Shown: piece after piece, positions 1-5,529 of the stretch
Numbering within the stretch: position 1 is the stretch's first letter
How the letters are laid out: each line of letters begins with the position of its first letter
Assembly: GCA_019241095.1 (NCBI GenBank)
Contig: JAFAXJ010000390.1
Coordinates: 1-5,995, forward strand
Source: Verrucomicrobiota bacterium
GTDB lineage: Bacteria > Verrucomicrobiota > Verrucomicrobiia > Chthoniobacterales > JAFAMB01
DNA length: 5,995 nucleotides
Direction of reading: 5' to 3'
The notes under the pieces: generated by a model
What the model saw: the letters and a program-made list of their open reading frames with translations, nothing else
Told to the model about the DNA's origin: nothing
Database searches by the model: none
Position numbers and translations under genes: made by a program

Positions 1-330
1 ACGCACATTCGTGACGAGTCCCGTAGCGTACAAAGCTCGAACATCATCTTCAATCGTCTGCTCCGAATAAGGCTGTCCAACTGTGGTTTTCATGTTGGAC
101 AGAATGCGTTGACGGCTCAACGTGGCCGGTCCGGCATATTGAATCTCAATCTGGCGTACAATCGGCGCCTGTCTTGGCTGAGGAGAAGGTGCGGTCTCAG
201 GCGGGGGTAAGACTTGGCCTGGAGGTGAGGTTGGGGGCGCTTGTTCTTGCGCTCGCGTCATACAAACCTGGAAAAGAAAGGCGACTGCGAGAAGGAACCA
301 GACGCGACAAGACAAACGCAAAAAATTCAT
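1..330 (-). CDS. bamA: BamA-like outer-membrane assembly protein, N-terminal 110 residues (partial)
   Basis: BamA-family proteins fold beta-barrel proteins into the outer membrane; periplasmic POTRA domains receive substrates and a C-terminal barrel inserts them. Translating the minus strand from the ATG at 330 gives 110 open codons running off the left edge. Residues 1-27 look like a Sec signal peptide: Arg5 and Arg9, then a hydrophobic core (WFLLAVAFLF), with likely cleavage after TRA. Residues 31-56 form a linker with 11 prolines. Residues 57-110 fit a first POTRA domain: IVRQIEIQY strand, SRQRILSNM helix, the VGQPYSE turn, and the DDVRALYATGLVTNVR helix-strand that is very typical of BamA/Omp85 proteins. 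The barrel is outside the window, so another Omp85 protein (for example TamA-like) is possible. Another in-frame ATG at 345 would add five residues; neither start has a clear ribosome site. No gene precedes it on this strand within 314 bp. Confidence 0.8.
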   Translation of the reverse strand, partial: MNFLRLSCRVWFLLAVAFLFQVCMTRAQEQAPPTSPPGQVLPPPETAPSPQPRQAPIVRQIEIQYAGPATLSRQRILSNMKTTVGQPYSEQTIEDDVRALYATGLVTNVR

Positions 331-370
331 ATTTAGACACGCCATCGACGGATCAGAACGAATCGGCGTA

Positions 371-399
371 ATTCATGACGAAGGCATCAAAAACGTCAA
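371..399 (-). promoter_or_regulatory. Possible sigma70-type promoter of the bamA-like gene
   Basis: On the minus strand TTGACG (399-394) matches the -35 consensus in five of six positions. It is followed after 17 bases by ATGAAT (376-371), a poor -10 box. Transcription would start near 364, leaving a leader of about 20 to 35 bases before the two candidate ATG codons. The spacing is right, but the weak -10 box makes this tentative. Confidence 0.3.
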
Positions 400-569
400 C
401 AGAAAACCACGTTAATGTCTTACTCGGCTACTTATGAACAGCTTTCAGCAAACACTTAAATCTCTGGTGATTGGAACGCAAAGGATGCAGGCCTGAGCGT
501 CACGGTCGACTGCGGCAAAGCCACGCGTTAATTAGCCTGGGGGGTGCAGCCCAGGATCCCCGACAATTT

Positions 570-600
570 GGCATGAGCGCTTAAGGCGCGGAACAATGCC
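570..600 (-). terminator. Nested hairpin downstream of mqnC, possible terminator
   Basis: An outer stem GGCAT/ATGCC (570-574 with 596-600) encloses an inner stem GCGC/GCGC (577-580 with 586-589) with a five-base loop. It begins 45 bases past the mqnC stop, where a terminator would be expected. On the mqnC strand it is followed by AAATTGT rather than a run of T, and the bulge between the stems is lopsided (2 versus 6 bases). It is therefore at best a non-classical terminator. Confidence 0.3.
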
Positions 601-644
601 GCTTACTTTCACCCTCGTCCCCTTCGCCAGTCCCTATCACTCGA

Positions 645-1733
645 TTAAACAAGCTCGTACCAATTATTCCGAGTGCGAGGCTCGTACCCTGCTTCTGAGA
701 CGAGAAGTTCGATTTCCTCACGGGTGACTCGATAAGATGTGCCGGCACTGCTCACAACGTTTTCTTCCATCATGACCGATCCGAAATCGTTAGCTCCGTA
801 ACGTAAAGCGATTTGACCGATACGCGTACCCTGAGTAACCCAAGAGCTTTGTATATTCTCAAAATTGTCCAGATAAATACGAGCCAACGCCTGAGTTCTC
901 AGATATTCCGCCGATCCGACCGGAGTTGCCTTTAAGAGGGTGTTTTCGGGCTGGAACGTCCAACATATAAAAGCCGTATACCCACCAGTTTTGTCCTGAG
1001 CTTGGCGTAAGCGTTCCAGATGCTCAATCCGATCCTCGATCGATTCAACATGCCCAAACATCATTGTGGCACTGCTGTTCAAGCCCAGATTATGCGCGAT
1101 CTCCATGACATGAAGCCACTGGTCCGAACTACATTTAAGAGGCGCAATCCGATTTCGGACTTTGTCGACAAGGATTTCGCCTCCGCCTCCCGGAATCGAA
1201 CCCAGACCAGCCTCTTTGAATTTCAAGATTATTTCCGAAACAGGCATCCGGAACACTTCAGCGAAGTGATTGAATTCCGGCGGGCTAAAAGCGTGGATGT
1301 TAACCTGCGGGTATTTCTCCCGAATATGATTCAGCAGGTCTAAATAATAATCGATTCCCAATTTCGGGTTATGCCCGCCTTGCATCAGTATCTGGATGCC
1401 GCCGATTGACACTAGTTCATCAATTTTGTTATCGATCTGGTCAAGGCTGAGAACGTAATGATCATCATCCCTCTCTGTACGGTAGAACGCGCAAAACTTG
1501 CAATAGACGTTGCAGACGTTTGTATAGTTGATATTGCGATCAACAATGTAGGTAACAATCTCGTTTCCGCGCCCGCCGAAAGCTTTGGCTTTAGCAAGCT
1601 GTCGCCGGTAATCAGCAAGTTGACCTAGATCTGCTAACGGCAGGTGATACAGCTCAATTGCTTCGGCGGCATTAATCCGAGAACCCTCAAGCACTTTTTC
1701 TACCACTGGCGATTCGGAGACTGTTGCGTTCAT
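645..1733 (-). CDS. mqnC: Cyclic dehypoxanthinyl futalosine synthase (radical SAM)
   Basis: MqnC is a cytosolic radical SAM enzyme of the futalosine route to menaquinone. It cyclises dehypoxanthine futalosine to cyclic dehypoxanthinyl futalosine, using a 4Fe-4S cluster that cleaves S-adenosylmethionine. The 362-residue protein has the usual family length. After an N-terminal helical part (1-60), NINYTNVCNVYCKFCAFYR carries the CxxxCxxC cluster ligands Cys74, Cys78 and Cys81. The family blocks LMQGGHNP (116-123), HAFSPPEF (147-154), GSIPGGGGEIL (178-188), SATMMFGHVES (221-231) and SSWVTQGTRIGQIALRYGANDFGS (about 296-319) follow in order. The NINYTNVC block and the ASWVTQG-like segment argue for MqnC rather than the related aminofutalosine synthase MqnE. 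The ATG at 1733 fits the length and has no Shine-Dalgarno sequence, in line with a promoter very close to the start. No other menaquinone gene is in the window; it appears to be transcribed alone, divergently from ruvB. Confidence 0.96.
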   Translation of the reverse strand: MNATVSESPVVEKVLEGSRINAAEAIELYHLPLADLGQLADYRRQLAKAKAFGGRGNEIVTYIVDRNINYTNVCNVYCKFCAFYRTERDDDHYVLSLDQIDNKIDELVSIGGIQILMQGGHNPKLGIDYYLDLLNHIREKYPQVNIHAFSPPEFNHFAEVFRMPVSEIILKFKEAGLGSIPGGGGEILVDKVRNRIAPLKCSSDQWLHVMEIAHNLGLNSSATMMFGHVESIEDRIEHLERLRQAQDKTGGYTAFICWTFQPENTLLKATPVGSAEYLRTQALARIYLDNFENIQSSWVTQGTRIGQIALRYGANDFGSVMMEENVVSSAGTSYRVTREEIELLVSEAGYEPRTRNNWYELV

Positions 1734-1744
1734 TAGAAAAACTT

Positions 1745-1772
1745 ATAATAGTGCACGTCGGCCATTCATCAA
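1745..1772 (-). promoter_or_regulatory. Likely sigma70-type promoter of mqnC, near-leaderless
   Basis: On the minus strand TTGATG (1772-1767) and TATTAT (1750-1745) are separated by 16 bases. They match the -35 consensus in four of six positions and the -10 consensus in five of six. Only 11 bases lie between the -10 box and the mqnC ATG, so a start point about seven bases downstream would leave a leader of about 4 bases. That leader has no room for a Shine-Dalgarno site, and none is seen. Confidence 0.5.
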
Positions 1773-1805
1773 TTCGCTGCTGAGATTAGGTTGATTTCAT
1801 TCTTA

Positions 1806-1819
1806 TAGATCGCAATCTA
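1806..1819. promoter_or_regulatory. Palindrome TAGAT-N4-ATCTA at the ruvB start, possible operator
   Basis: A perfect 5+5-bp inverted repeat with a CGCA spacer ends nine bases before the ruvB GTG. It overlaps a possible -10 box (TATAGA, 1804-1809) and touches the AGGG at 1819-1822 that is the only ribosome-site candidate, five bases before GTG. No good -35 box is found for that -10. The position would suit a repressor, but arms this short can arise by chance, and it is not the classical LexA pattern CTGT-N8-ACAG. Confidence 0.25.
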
Positions 1820-1827
1820 GGGTCGTT

Positions 1828-2847
1828 GTGTCGCAGAACTTCATTCAATCCGCTATTGACGCTCCTAAGAACGATTTCGACTTGTCTCTGCGTCCTCCTC
1901 ATTTCAGTGAGTTTCAGGGTCAAGCAAGAGTTCGAGAACGACTTGAATTGATGGTTCAAGCCGCCACGCAGCGTGGCGATGTCCTTGAGCATACTTTGCT
2001 TAGCGGGCCGCCTGGTCTCGGAAAAACAACCCTGGCGTTCATTCTCGCGAACGCCATGGGTGTCAACATCAAAACTACCAGCGGGCCGATGATCGAACGC
2101 GCAGGTGACCTTGCAGGCCTGCTCACCACTCTGGAAAGGGGTGACATTCTATTTATTGACGAGATACACCGTCTTCAACCTACGATCGAGGAATATCTCT
2201 ATCCCGCTATGGAAGATTTCCGGTTGGACATCATTATCGACCAGGGTCCAAACGCTCGAAGCATTCGGCTTAATCTTCCAAAATTTACTTTGCTTGGAGC
2301 TACGACTCGTGCCGGAATGATCAGTGCTCCCCTTCGATCCAGATTCGGAATGACAAATCGGCTGGATTATTACACCGTCCCAGAACTGTGCGCGATCATC
2401 GATAGAAGCGCTAGTCTCATTGGGGTTGGCATTGACCATGAGGGCTGCGACGCAATCGCGTCTCGATCGCGCGGAACTCCTCGGATCGCGAATAACCTTC
2501 TCCGATGGGTTCGAGATTACGCTCAAGTGAAGGCCGATCGTCATATCAGCAAACCTATTGCCGAGAAAGCGCTGGAGATGCTTGAAATCGATAGCGACGG
2601 GTTAGATGAGATGGACAAGCGCATTCTCGAAGCGCTAGTAATCAGGTTTCAGGGCGGCCCTGTCGGCCTTAATTCTCTCGCCGTCTCTATCGGCGAAGAT
2701 GTTGGAACTATCGAAGAGGTGCATGAACCTTTCTTGATTCAAAAAGGGTTTGTTAAAAGAACTGCTCAGGGTAGAACAGCCTTGCCTCTCGCATTTCAGA
2801 AATTAGGAATCAAACCAGCTAGCGGAAGTCAGGGTGAGCTCTTCTGA
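1828..2847 (+). CDS. ruvB: Holliday junction branch migration ATPase RuvB
   Basis: RuvB is the hexameric AAA+ motor that, with RuvA, drives branch migration of Holliday junctions for RuvC to resolve. The 339-residue protein has normal length. The AAA+ large domain shows [12 protein letters not shown] (21-32), Walker [10 protein letters not shown] (60-68, Lys66), Walker [10 protein letters not shown] (106-114), sensor 1 [10 protein letters not shown] (155-164) and the arginine-finger segment LRSRFG (169-174). Sensor 2 [11 protein letters not shown] (216-226) lies in the small lid domain. The C-terminal winged helix (about 255-325) has the typical [21 protein letters not shown] segment. The start is a GTG; the only in-frame codons upstream before a TGA at 1792 are non-start codons, and a weak AGGG lies five bases ahead. 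ruvA and ruvC are not adjacent. The gene diverges from mqnC, and its last 19 bases overlap the end of the opposing MCE gene. Confidence 0.97.
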   Translation: MSQNFIQSAIDAPKNDFDLSLRPPHFSEFQGQARVRERLELMVQAATQRGDVLEHTLLSGPPGLGKTTLAFILANAMGVNIKTTSGPMIERAGDLAGLLTTLERGDILFIDEIHRLQPTIEEYLYPAMEDFRLDIIIDQGPNARSIRLNLPKFTLLGATTRAGMISAPLRSRFGMTNRLDYYTVPELCAIIDRSASLIGVGIDHEGCDAIASRSRGTPRIANNLLRWVRDYAQVKADRHISKPIAEKALEMLEIDSDGLDEMDKRILEALVIRFQGGPVGLNSLAVSIGEDVGTIEEVHEPFLIQKGFVKRTAQGRTALPLAFQKLGIKPASGSQGELF

Positions 2848-3809
2848 GCCTCAAACGCTGCGCGTCTTCGCAAGGGCGTCGGCTGTCCGGCTACCTGGGC
2901 GCCAGGCTGATCAGGATACTTGATTGTGCTCGGCCAGAGCACTCTCCAAGGCTGTTGTTTTAGCTTCAAAGTTAATTCACTGACATTCTGCAGGATCAGG
3001 TTAATGCGCGGGAACGCGATCGCGATATTTCGGTCCGTCGAATCTAAGATCGTTTTTAACTTTGCTGAGCCAGCATTGAAATTTGCGAGCGCCTTTCCAA
3101 GGTTCTGATTTTTGTCCAGTTCAGCCGTGACAGATCGAAGGTCCCCGAGCGTCAGGTGTATATTATTAAGGGCCTCCTCAATAGGACCATCCTTGGCTGT
3201 CATCACCTTCAAATTGCTAGTTACAGATTGAAAATTTTTAACAGCATCGACCAAAGGAGACTTCGGCTCGGTCAGCAGAGTTAGGTTAACCGATGTTCTC
3301 TTTAACTCTTGCAAAGTTAATTCAACCTGGCTCAAAGCCGGGTCAAGCTTTTGAATGATCTGCGGACCAACCTCCGCAAGATCGGGCGATCTGGTCCCCA
3401 GAAAGCCTTCATTCTGTTCAGCCAATCCCGAAAGCGGGTTTCCGTGATTGAAATCAATTACTAACTCGGCTAGCAACCCAAAGCTGCGCATCGTTACCGC
3501 ACTTTGCTTGAAGATTTGGGAATCGTTGGCAACTTTCACCACCACCATTGCTTCTGAATCAGGAGAGCCGGCGGGGCGATCACTGACAGGCACGGGCGAC
3601 TGGATATCAGCCACTATTCCGATTTTCCTGCCCGCAAGCATCACCGCAGCCCCGGGCTTAATCCCGGCCGCATCATCAAAGTAAACGCGAAAAGTTTTCA
3701 ATGGCCGGAACAACCCTGGCGACGAGATGTACAAGATAACCCCCACGACCAAGCCGAGCGTGAGCAGCACTAGCAACCCAGTACGAACCTCATTTCTAAA
3801 GATCTGCAT
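2829..3809 (-). CDS. MCE/MlaD-family lipid-binding protein
   Basis: MCE proteins form hexameric rings anchored in the inner membrane and pass lipids between the Mla-type ABC transporter and the outer membrane. Residues 1-10 are cytosolic, 11-29 are one transmembrane helix ([19 protein letters not shown]), and about 38-120 is a single MCE domain ([30 protein letters not shown] at its start, LAELVIDF at its end). Residues about 145-285 are amphipathic helix with repeated Leu/Val spacing and no further MCE domain. The tail holds [14 protein letters not shown] (288-300) and then a Pro/Arg/Ala-rich, likely disordered end. At 326 residues it is much longer than E. coli MlaD (about 180), so it probably extends into the periplasm. 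The ATG lies inside the ATPase gene (14-bp overlap), with GGAG (3823-3820) ten bases upstream. It is the last gene of the operon, so the symbol mlaD is by analogy only. Confidence 0.88.
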   Translation of the reverse strand: MQIFRNEVRTGLLVLLTLGLVVGVILYISSPGLFRPLKTFRVYFDDAAGIKPGAAVMLAGRKIGIVADIQSPVPVSDRPAGSPDSEAMVVVKVANDSQIFKQSAVTMRSFGLLAELVIDFNHGNPLSGLAEQNEGFLGTRSPDLAEVGPQIIQKLDPALSQVELTLQELKRTSVNLTLLTEPKSPLVDAVKNFQSVTSNLKVMTAKDGPIEEALNNIHLTLGDLRSVTAELDKNQNLGKALANFNAGSAKLKTILDSTDRNIAIAFPRINLILQNVSELTLKLKQQPWRVLWPSTIKYPDQPGAQVAGQPTPLRRRAAFEAQKSSP

Positions 3810-4575
3810 GCACCAGTGTCTCCGTCATTGGACCTTCCGTGGTACCCGTCACAAACTGCCGAACAATCGAATTGGAAGAATTTCGGAAGTTTTCCGGCGA
3901 ACCTTCCTCGATTATCCTCCCTTGATAGAGCATCGCAAGACGGGTCGCTATGCGGAAAGCACTGTCCATCTCATGCGTCACAATGACCGAGGTGGCGTGT
4001 GTTCTTTCTGTTAGACCAATTATAAGTTCATCGATTACGGAGCTGATTACCGGATCAAGGCCCGCGGATGGCTCGTCGAAGAGGATCAGTTCCGGTTGCA
4101 GCATCAGAGCGCGAGCCAAGCTAACCCTTTTTTTCATGCCGCCACTAAGTTCTGAAGGCATTTTGTCTTCGGTGCCTTCCATCCCTACCGCCTCCAGGTT
4201 TTTGGATATCAGATGCTCGATCTCGGTTCTGTTTTTTCTTCCCAGCTCTTCAACAGGAAGCGCCAGGTTTTCCCTCACAGTCATTGAACTGATAAGCGCA
4301 GAATTCTGGTACACCATACCAATGCGGGTGCGCAAGAGGTTCAGTTTACTGCGGCTTAGTTTGTGCATCTGAAGGTGCTTGTAACGAACCTTGCCCGAAG
4401 TCGGTTTCAGAATACCAAGAATGAGCCTGAGCATCGTGCTTTTACCGCCACCGCTCTGGCCTAGAATGACTAAACGATCCTTATGGAAAATGCGCAGGTT
4501 AATCCCGTCGAGCACTGCTTTTTCGCCGAATTTTAGCACGACATTCTCCAGTTGGATCAAGGGCGTTTCGCTCAT
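3796..4575 (-). CDS. mlaF: Mla-type phospholipid ABC transporter ATP-binding protein
   Basis: This is the cytosolic ATPase that powers an MlaE-type permease in lipid transport between the membranes. In 259 residues it carries a full ABC domain: Walker A GQSGGGKST (39-47, Lys45), Q-loop VYQNSALI (88-95, Gln90), signature LSGGM (143-147), Walker B LILFDEPSAGLDP (163-175, catalytic Glu168) and the H-loop VTHEMDSA (199-206, His201). The segments LSGGMKKRVSLARAL and FDEPSAGLDPVIS are the style of the MlaF/Mkl/Ttg2A subfamily, which distinguishes it from amino-acid or LolD importers. Residues after about 235 form a short tail. Its ATG overlaps the permease stop as ATGA, with no Shine-Dalgarno site, so translation is probably coupled. 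The pairing with an MlaE-type permease and an MCE protein supports the assignment strongly; the symbol is by homology. Confidence 0.93.
   Translation of the reverse strand: MSETPLIQLENVVLKFGEKAVLDGINLRIFHKDRLVILGQSGGGKSTMLRLILGILKPTSGKVRYKHLQMHKLSRSKLNLLRTRIGMVYQNSALISSMTVRENLALPVEELGRKNRTEIEHLISKNLEAVGMEGTEDKMPSELSGGMKKRVSLARALMLQPELILFDEPSAGLDPVISSVIDELIIGLTERTHATSVIVTHEMDSAFRIATRLAMLYQGRIIEEGSPENFRNSSNSIVRQFVTGTTEGPMTETLVHADL
3820..3823 (-). promoter_or_regulatory. Ribosome binding site of the MCE gene, inside the ATPase gene
   Basis: GGAG on the minus strand lies ten bases before the ATG at 3809 and within the last codons of the ATPase gene. It supports the ATG as the start despite the 14-bp overlap, and suggests the MCE protein can be translated partly on its own rather than only by coupling. 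Confidence 0.5.
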
Positions 4576-5363
4576 GGCGACATATTCGTCACTATCAAAT
4601 TAAACAACGTGTCAAATCCGATCACGGTGGTGATGGAAATTACCACGCTGTCAGTAGTAGCGCGGCCCACTCCATCGGCTCCTCCCGTAACAGTTAAACC
4701 CTGATAACAAGCGATGAGACCTATAAGCAGGCCGAAAAACATAGCTTTGAACAATCCAATAACAATATCTTTGACGATTAAGCTTGCGAGAACTGCATCA
4801 AAATACGCGGCCGGCACCAAGCTAAACGAGATCCACGAGATCAGGGCCGACCCAATCAATGCCGAAATACATGAAATTACGGATAGGCAAGGCATCAAAA
4901 AAGAAATCGCAACTAACCGCGGCGCAACGAGGAATCGTAACGGGCCGATTCCCATCGACTCTATTGCTTCAATTTCTTCTGACACTTGCATCGTGCCCAG
5001 TTCAGCCGTGTAGGCAGCCCCAATCCGTGCCGCGAGAACAATTCCGGTTAACAGCGGTCCAAGTTCCCGGGTAAACGCGATAGAAATCAGGGTTGGAACC
5101 AGGCGCTCTGTGCCAAATTTTTCCAGCTGATATCCCGTAAGAAGCGCCATGGTCAATCCAAGAAAGAAGGACACCATTGATACTAATGGGACAGAGTCGA
5201 CACCGGTGCGATCGGCCTGAGCGAACAGCATCGATAACCGAAACGGCATTCGGCCCCGTCGAAGATTATCTCCCAATTCCTCTGCTGTATTGAACATCAG
5301 CCAGAAGATGCTGCCTACGTGTGCCAGTGCTTGCTGGGTAAGATAACCGATCCTAAAGAGCAA
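4572..5363 (-). CDS. mlaE: MlaE-type lipid ABC transporter permease
   Basis: MlaE-family permeases form the inner-membrane dimer of MCE-linked lipid transporters. The 263-residue protein is of normal family length. An N-terminal amphipathic stretch (1-50) is followed by hydrophobic segments at about 58-78, 88-115, 148-182 and 195-220, and near 238-260. The family hallmark lies between them: FTRELGPLLTGIVLAARIGAAYTAELGTMQVSEEIEAIESMGIGPLRFLVAPR (97-149), the cytosolic coupling region that contacts the ATPase. Glycines near 227-233 (GGADGVGRATTDSVV) also match the family. The start is a TTG at 5363: an in-frame TAG lies at 5372-5370, two codons further up, and the next ATG (codon 23) would delete the conserved N-terminal helix. 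No Shine-Dalgarno site is visible, so the exact start is less sure than the gene. It overlaps the ATPase gene by four bases. Confidence 0.92.
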   Translation of the reverse strand: MLFRIGYLTQQALAHVGSIFWLMFNTAEELGDNLRRGRMPFRLSMLFAQADRTGVDSVPLVSMVSFFLGLTMALLTGYQLEKFGTERLVPTLISIAFTRELGPLLTGIVLAARIGAAYTAELGTMQVSEEIEAIESMGIGPLRFLVAPRLVAISFLMPCLSVISCISALIGSALISWISFSLVPAAYFDAVLASLIVKDIVIGLFKAMFFGLLIGLIACYQGLTVTGGADGVGRATTDSVVISITTVIGFDTLFNLIVTNMSP

Positions 5364-5381
5364 CGCGTACTATTTGTATCT

Positions 5382-5396
5382 GCCTGAATCGGCAAG
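5382..5396. repeat. Short repeat copy A, GCCTGAATCGGCAAG
   Basis: This 15-base element recurs at 5436-5449 with one base missing. It also contains the inverted arms TGCC/GGCA (5381-5384 and 5391-5394) around TGAATC. It ends 19 bases upstream of the permease TTG, so it could be a protein-binding site or a small RNA hairpin in the leader. Confidence 0.35.
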
Positions 5397-5435
5397 CAAG
5401 AGAAAATAGAGCTTTTTCGTCGCGCAGCGGAACGC

Positions 5436-5449
5436 GCCTGAATGGCAAG
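5436..5449. repeat. Short repeat copy B, GCCTGAATGGCAAG
   Basis: This is the second, 14-base copy of the element at 5382-5396, in the same orientation with starts 54 bases apart and lacking one C. The GCC/GGC arms are kept around TGAAT. A spacing of about five helical turns would place the two sites on the same face of the DNA if a protein binds them, but that is only inference. Confidence 0.35.
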
Positions 5450-5529
5450 GCTCTGATCCGCTGGAGGACTCTGGCAAATATTGAAGTCTTGCATCACGGT
5501 CAACGAAGCGGTAACCAGGCTTTTCGGAC

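Larger units (their letters stand above)
331..644. other. Gene-free intergenic region with inverted repeats
   Basis: This 314-bp stretch lies upstream of the bamA-like gene and downstream of the mqnC stop. I see no convincing open frame and no tRNA. The bamA side (331-400) holds a tentative promoter. The middle (about 480-600) is richer in G+C and has several short inverted repeats: GCGT (497-500) with ACGC (523-526), CCTGGG (535-540) with CCCAGG (549-554), and a nested pair at 570-600. It could contain the mqnC terminator, the bamA leader or a small RNA. The sequence alone does not decide between these. Confidence 0.5.
5364..5529. other. 166-bp gap between exporter and permease genes
   Basis: No gene or clear promoter is seen. 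In the permease frame the DNA is open upstream of the TAG at 5372-5370, but the translation resembles nothing and has no ribosome site, so it is probably noncoding. It contains two copies of GCCTGAAT(C)GGCAAG. The gap leaves open whether the exporter and the lipid-transport genes share one transcript. Confidence 0.4.

Noticed and set aside
497..530. GGCAAAGCCACG string recalling part of a class I cyclic-di-GMP riboswitch
   Set aside because: The neighbouring helices, the tetraloop/receptor and the second conserved module are not recognisable, and on that strand no start codon of a gene follows; the downstream gene is the 3' end of mqnC on the other strand.
568..584. TTGGCAT string resembling a sigma54 -24 element
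   Set aside because: The -12 GC at the required distance is missing, and no plus-strand gene follows.
1020..1343. Plus-strand open frame of 107 codons inside mqnC
   Set aside because: It lies wholly antisense to the conserved mqnC coding sequence and its translation resembles no protein I know; it is a shadow frame.
2149..2544. Minus-strand open frame of 131 codons inside ruvB
   Set aside because: It is antisense to the conserved AAA+ core of RuvB, with no recognisable motif or ribosome site.
2894..2906. CCTGG-GCG-CCAGG inverted repeat as ruvB terminator
   Set aside because: It lies inside the MCE coding sequence, has a three-base loop and no T-run after it, so a chance palindrome is more likely.
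3950..4372. Plus-strand open frame of 140 codons inside the ATPase gene
   Set aside because: It is the complement of the conserved ABC ATPase motifs; the Ser/Arg/Leu-rich translation is typical of a shadow frame.
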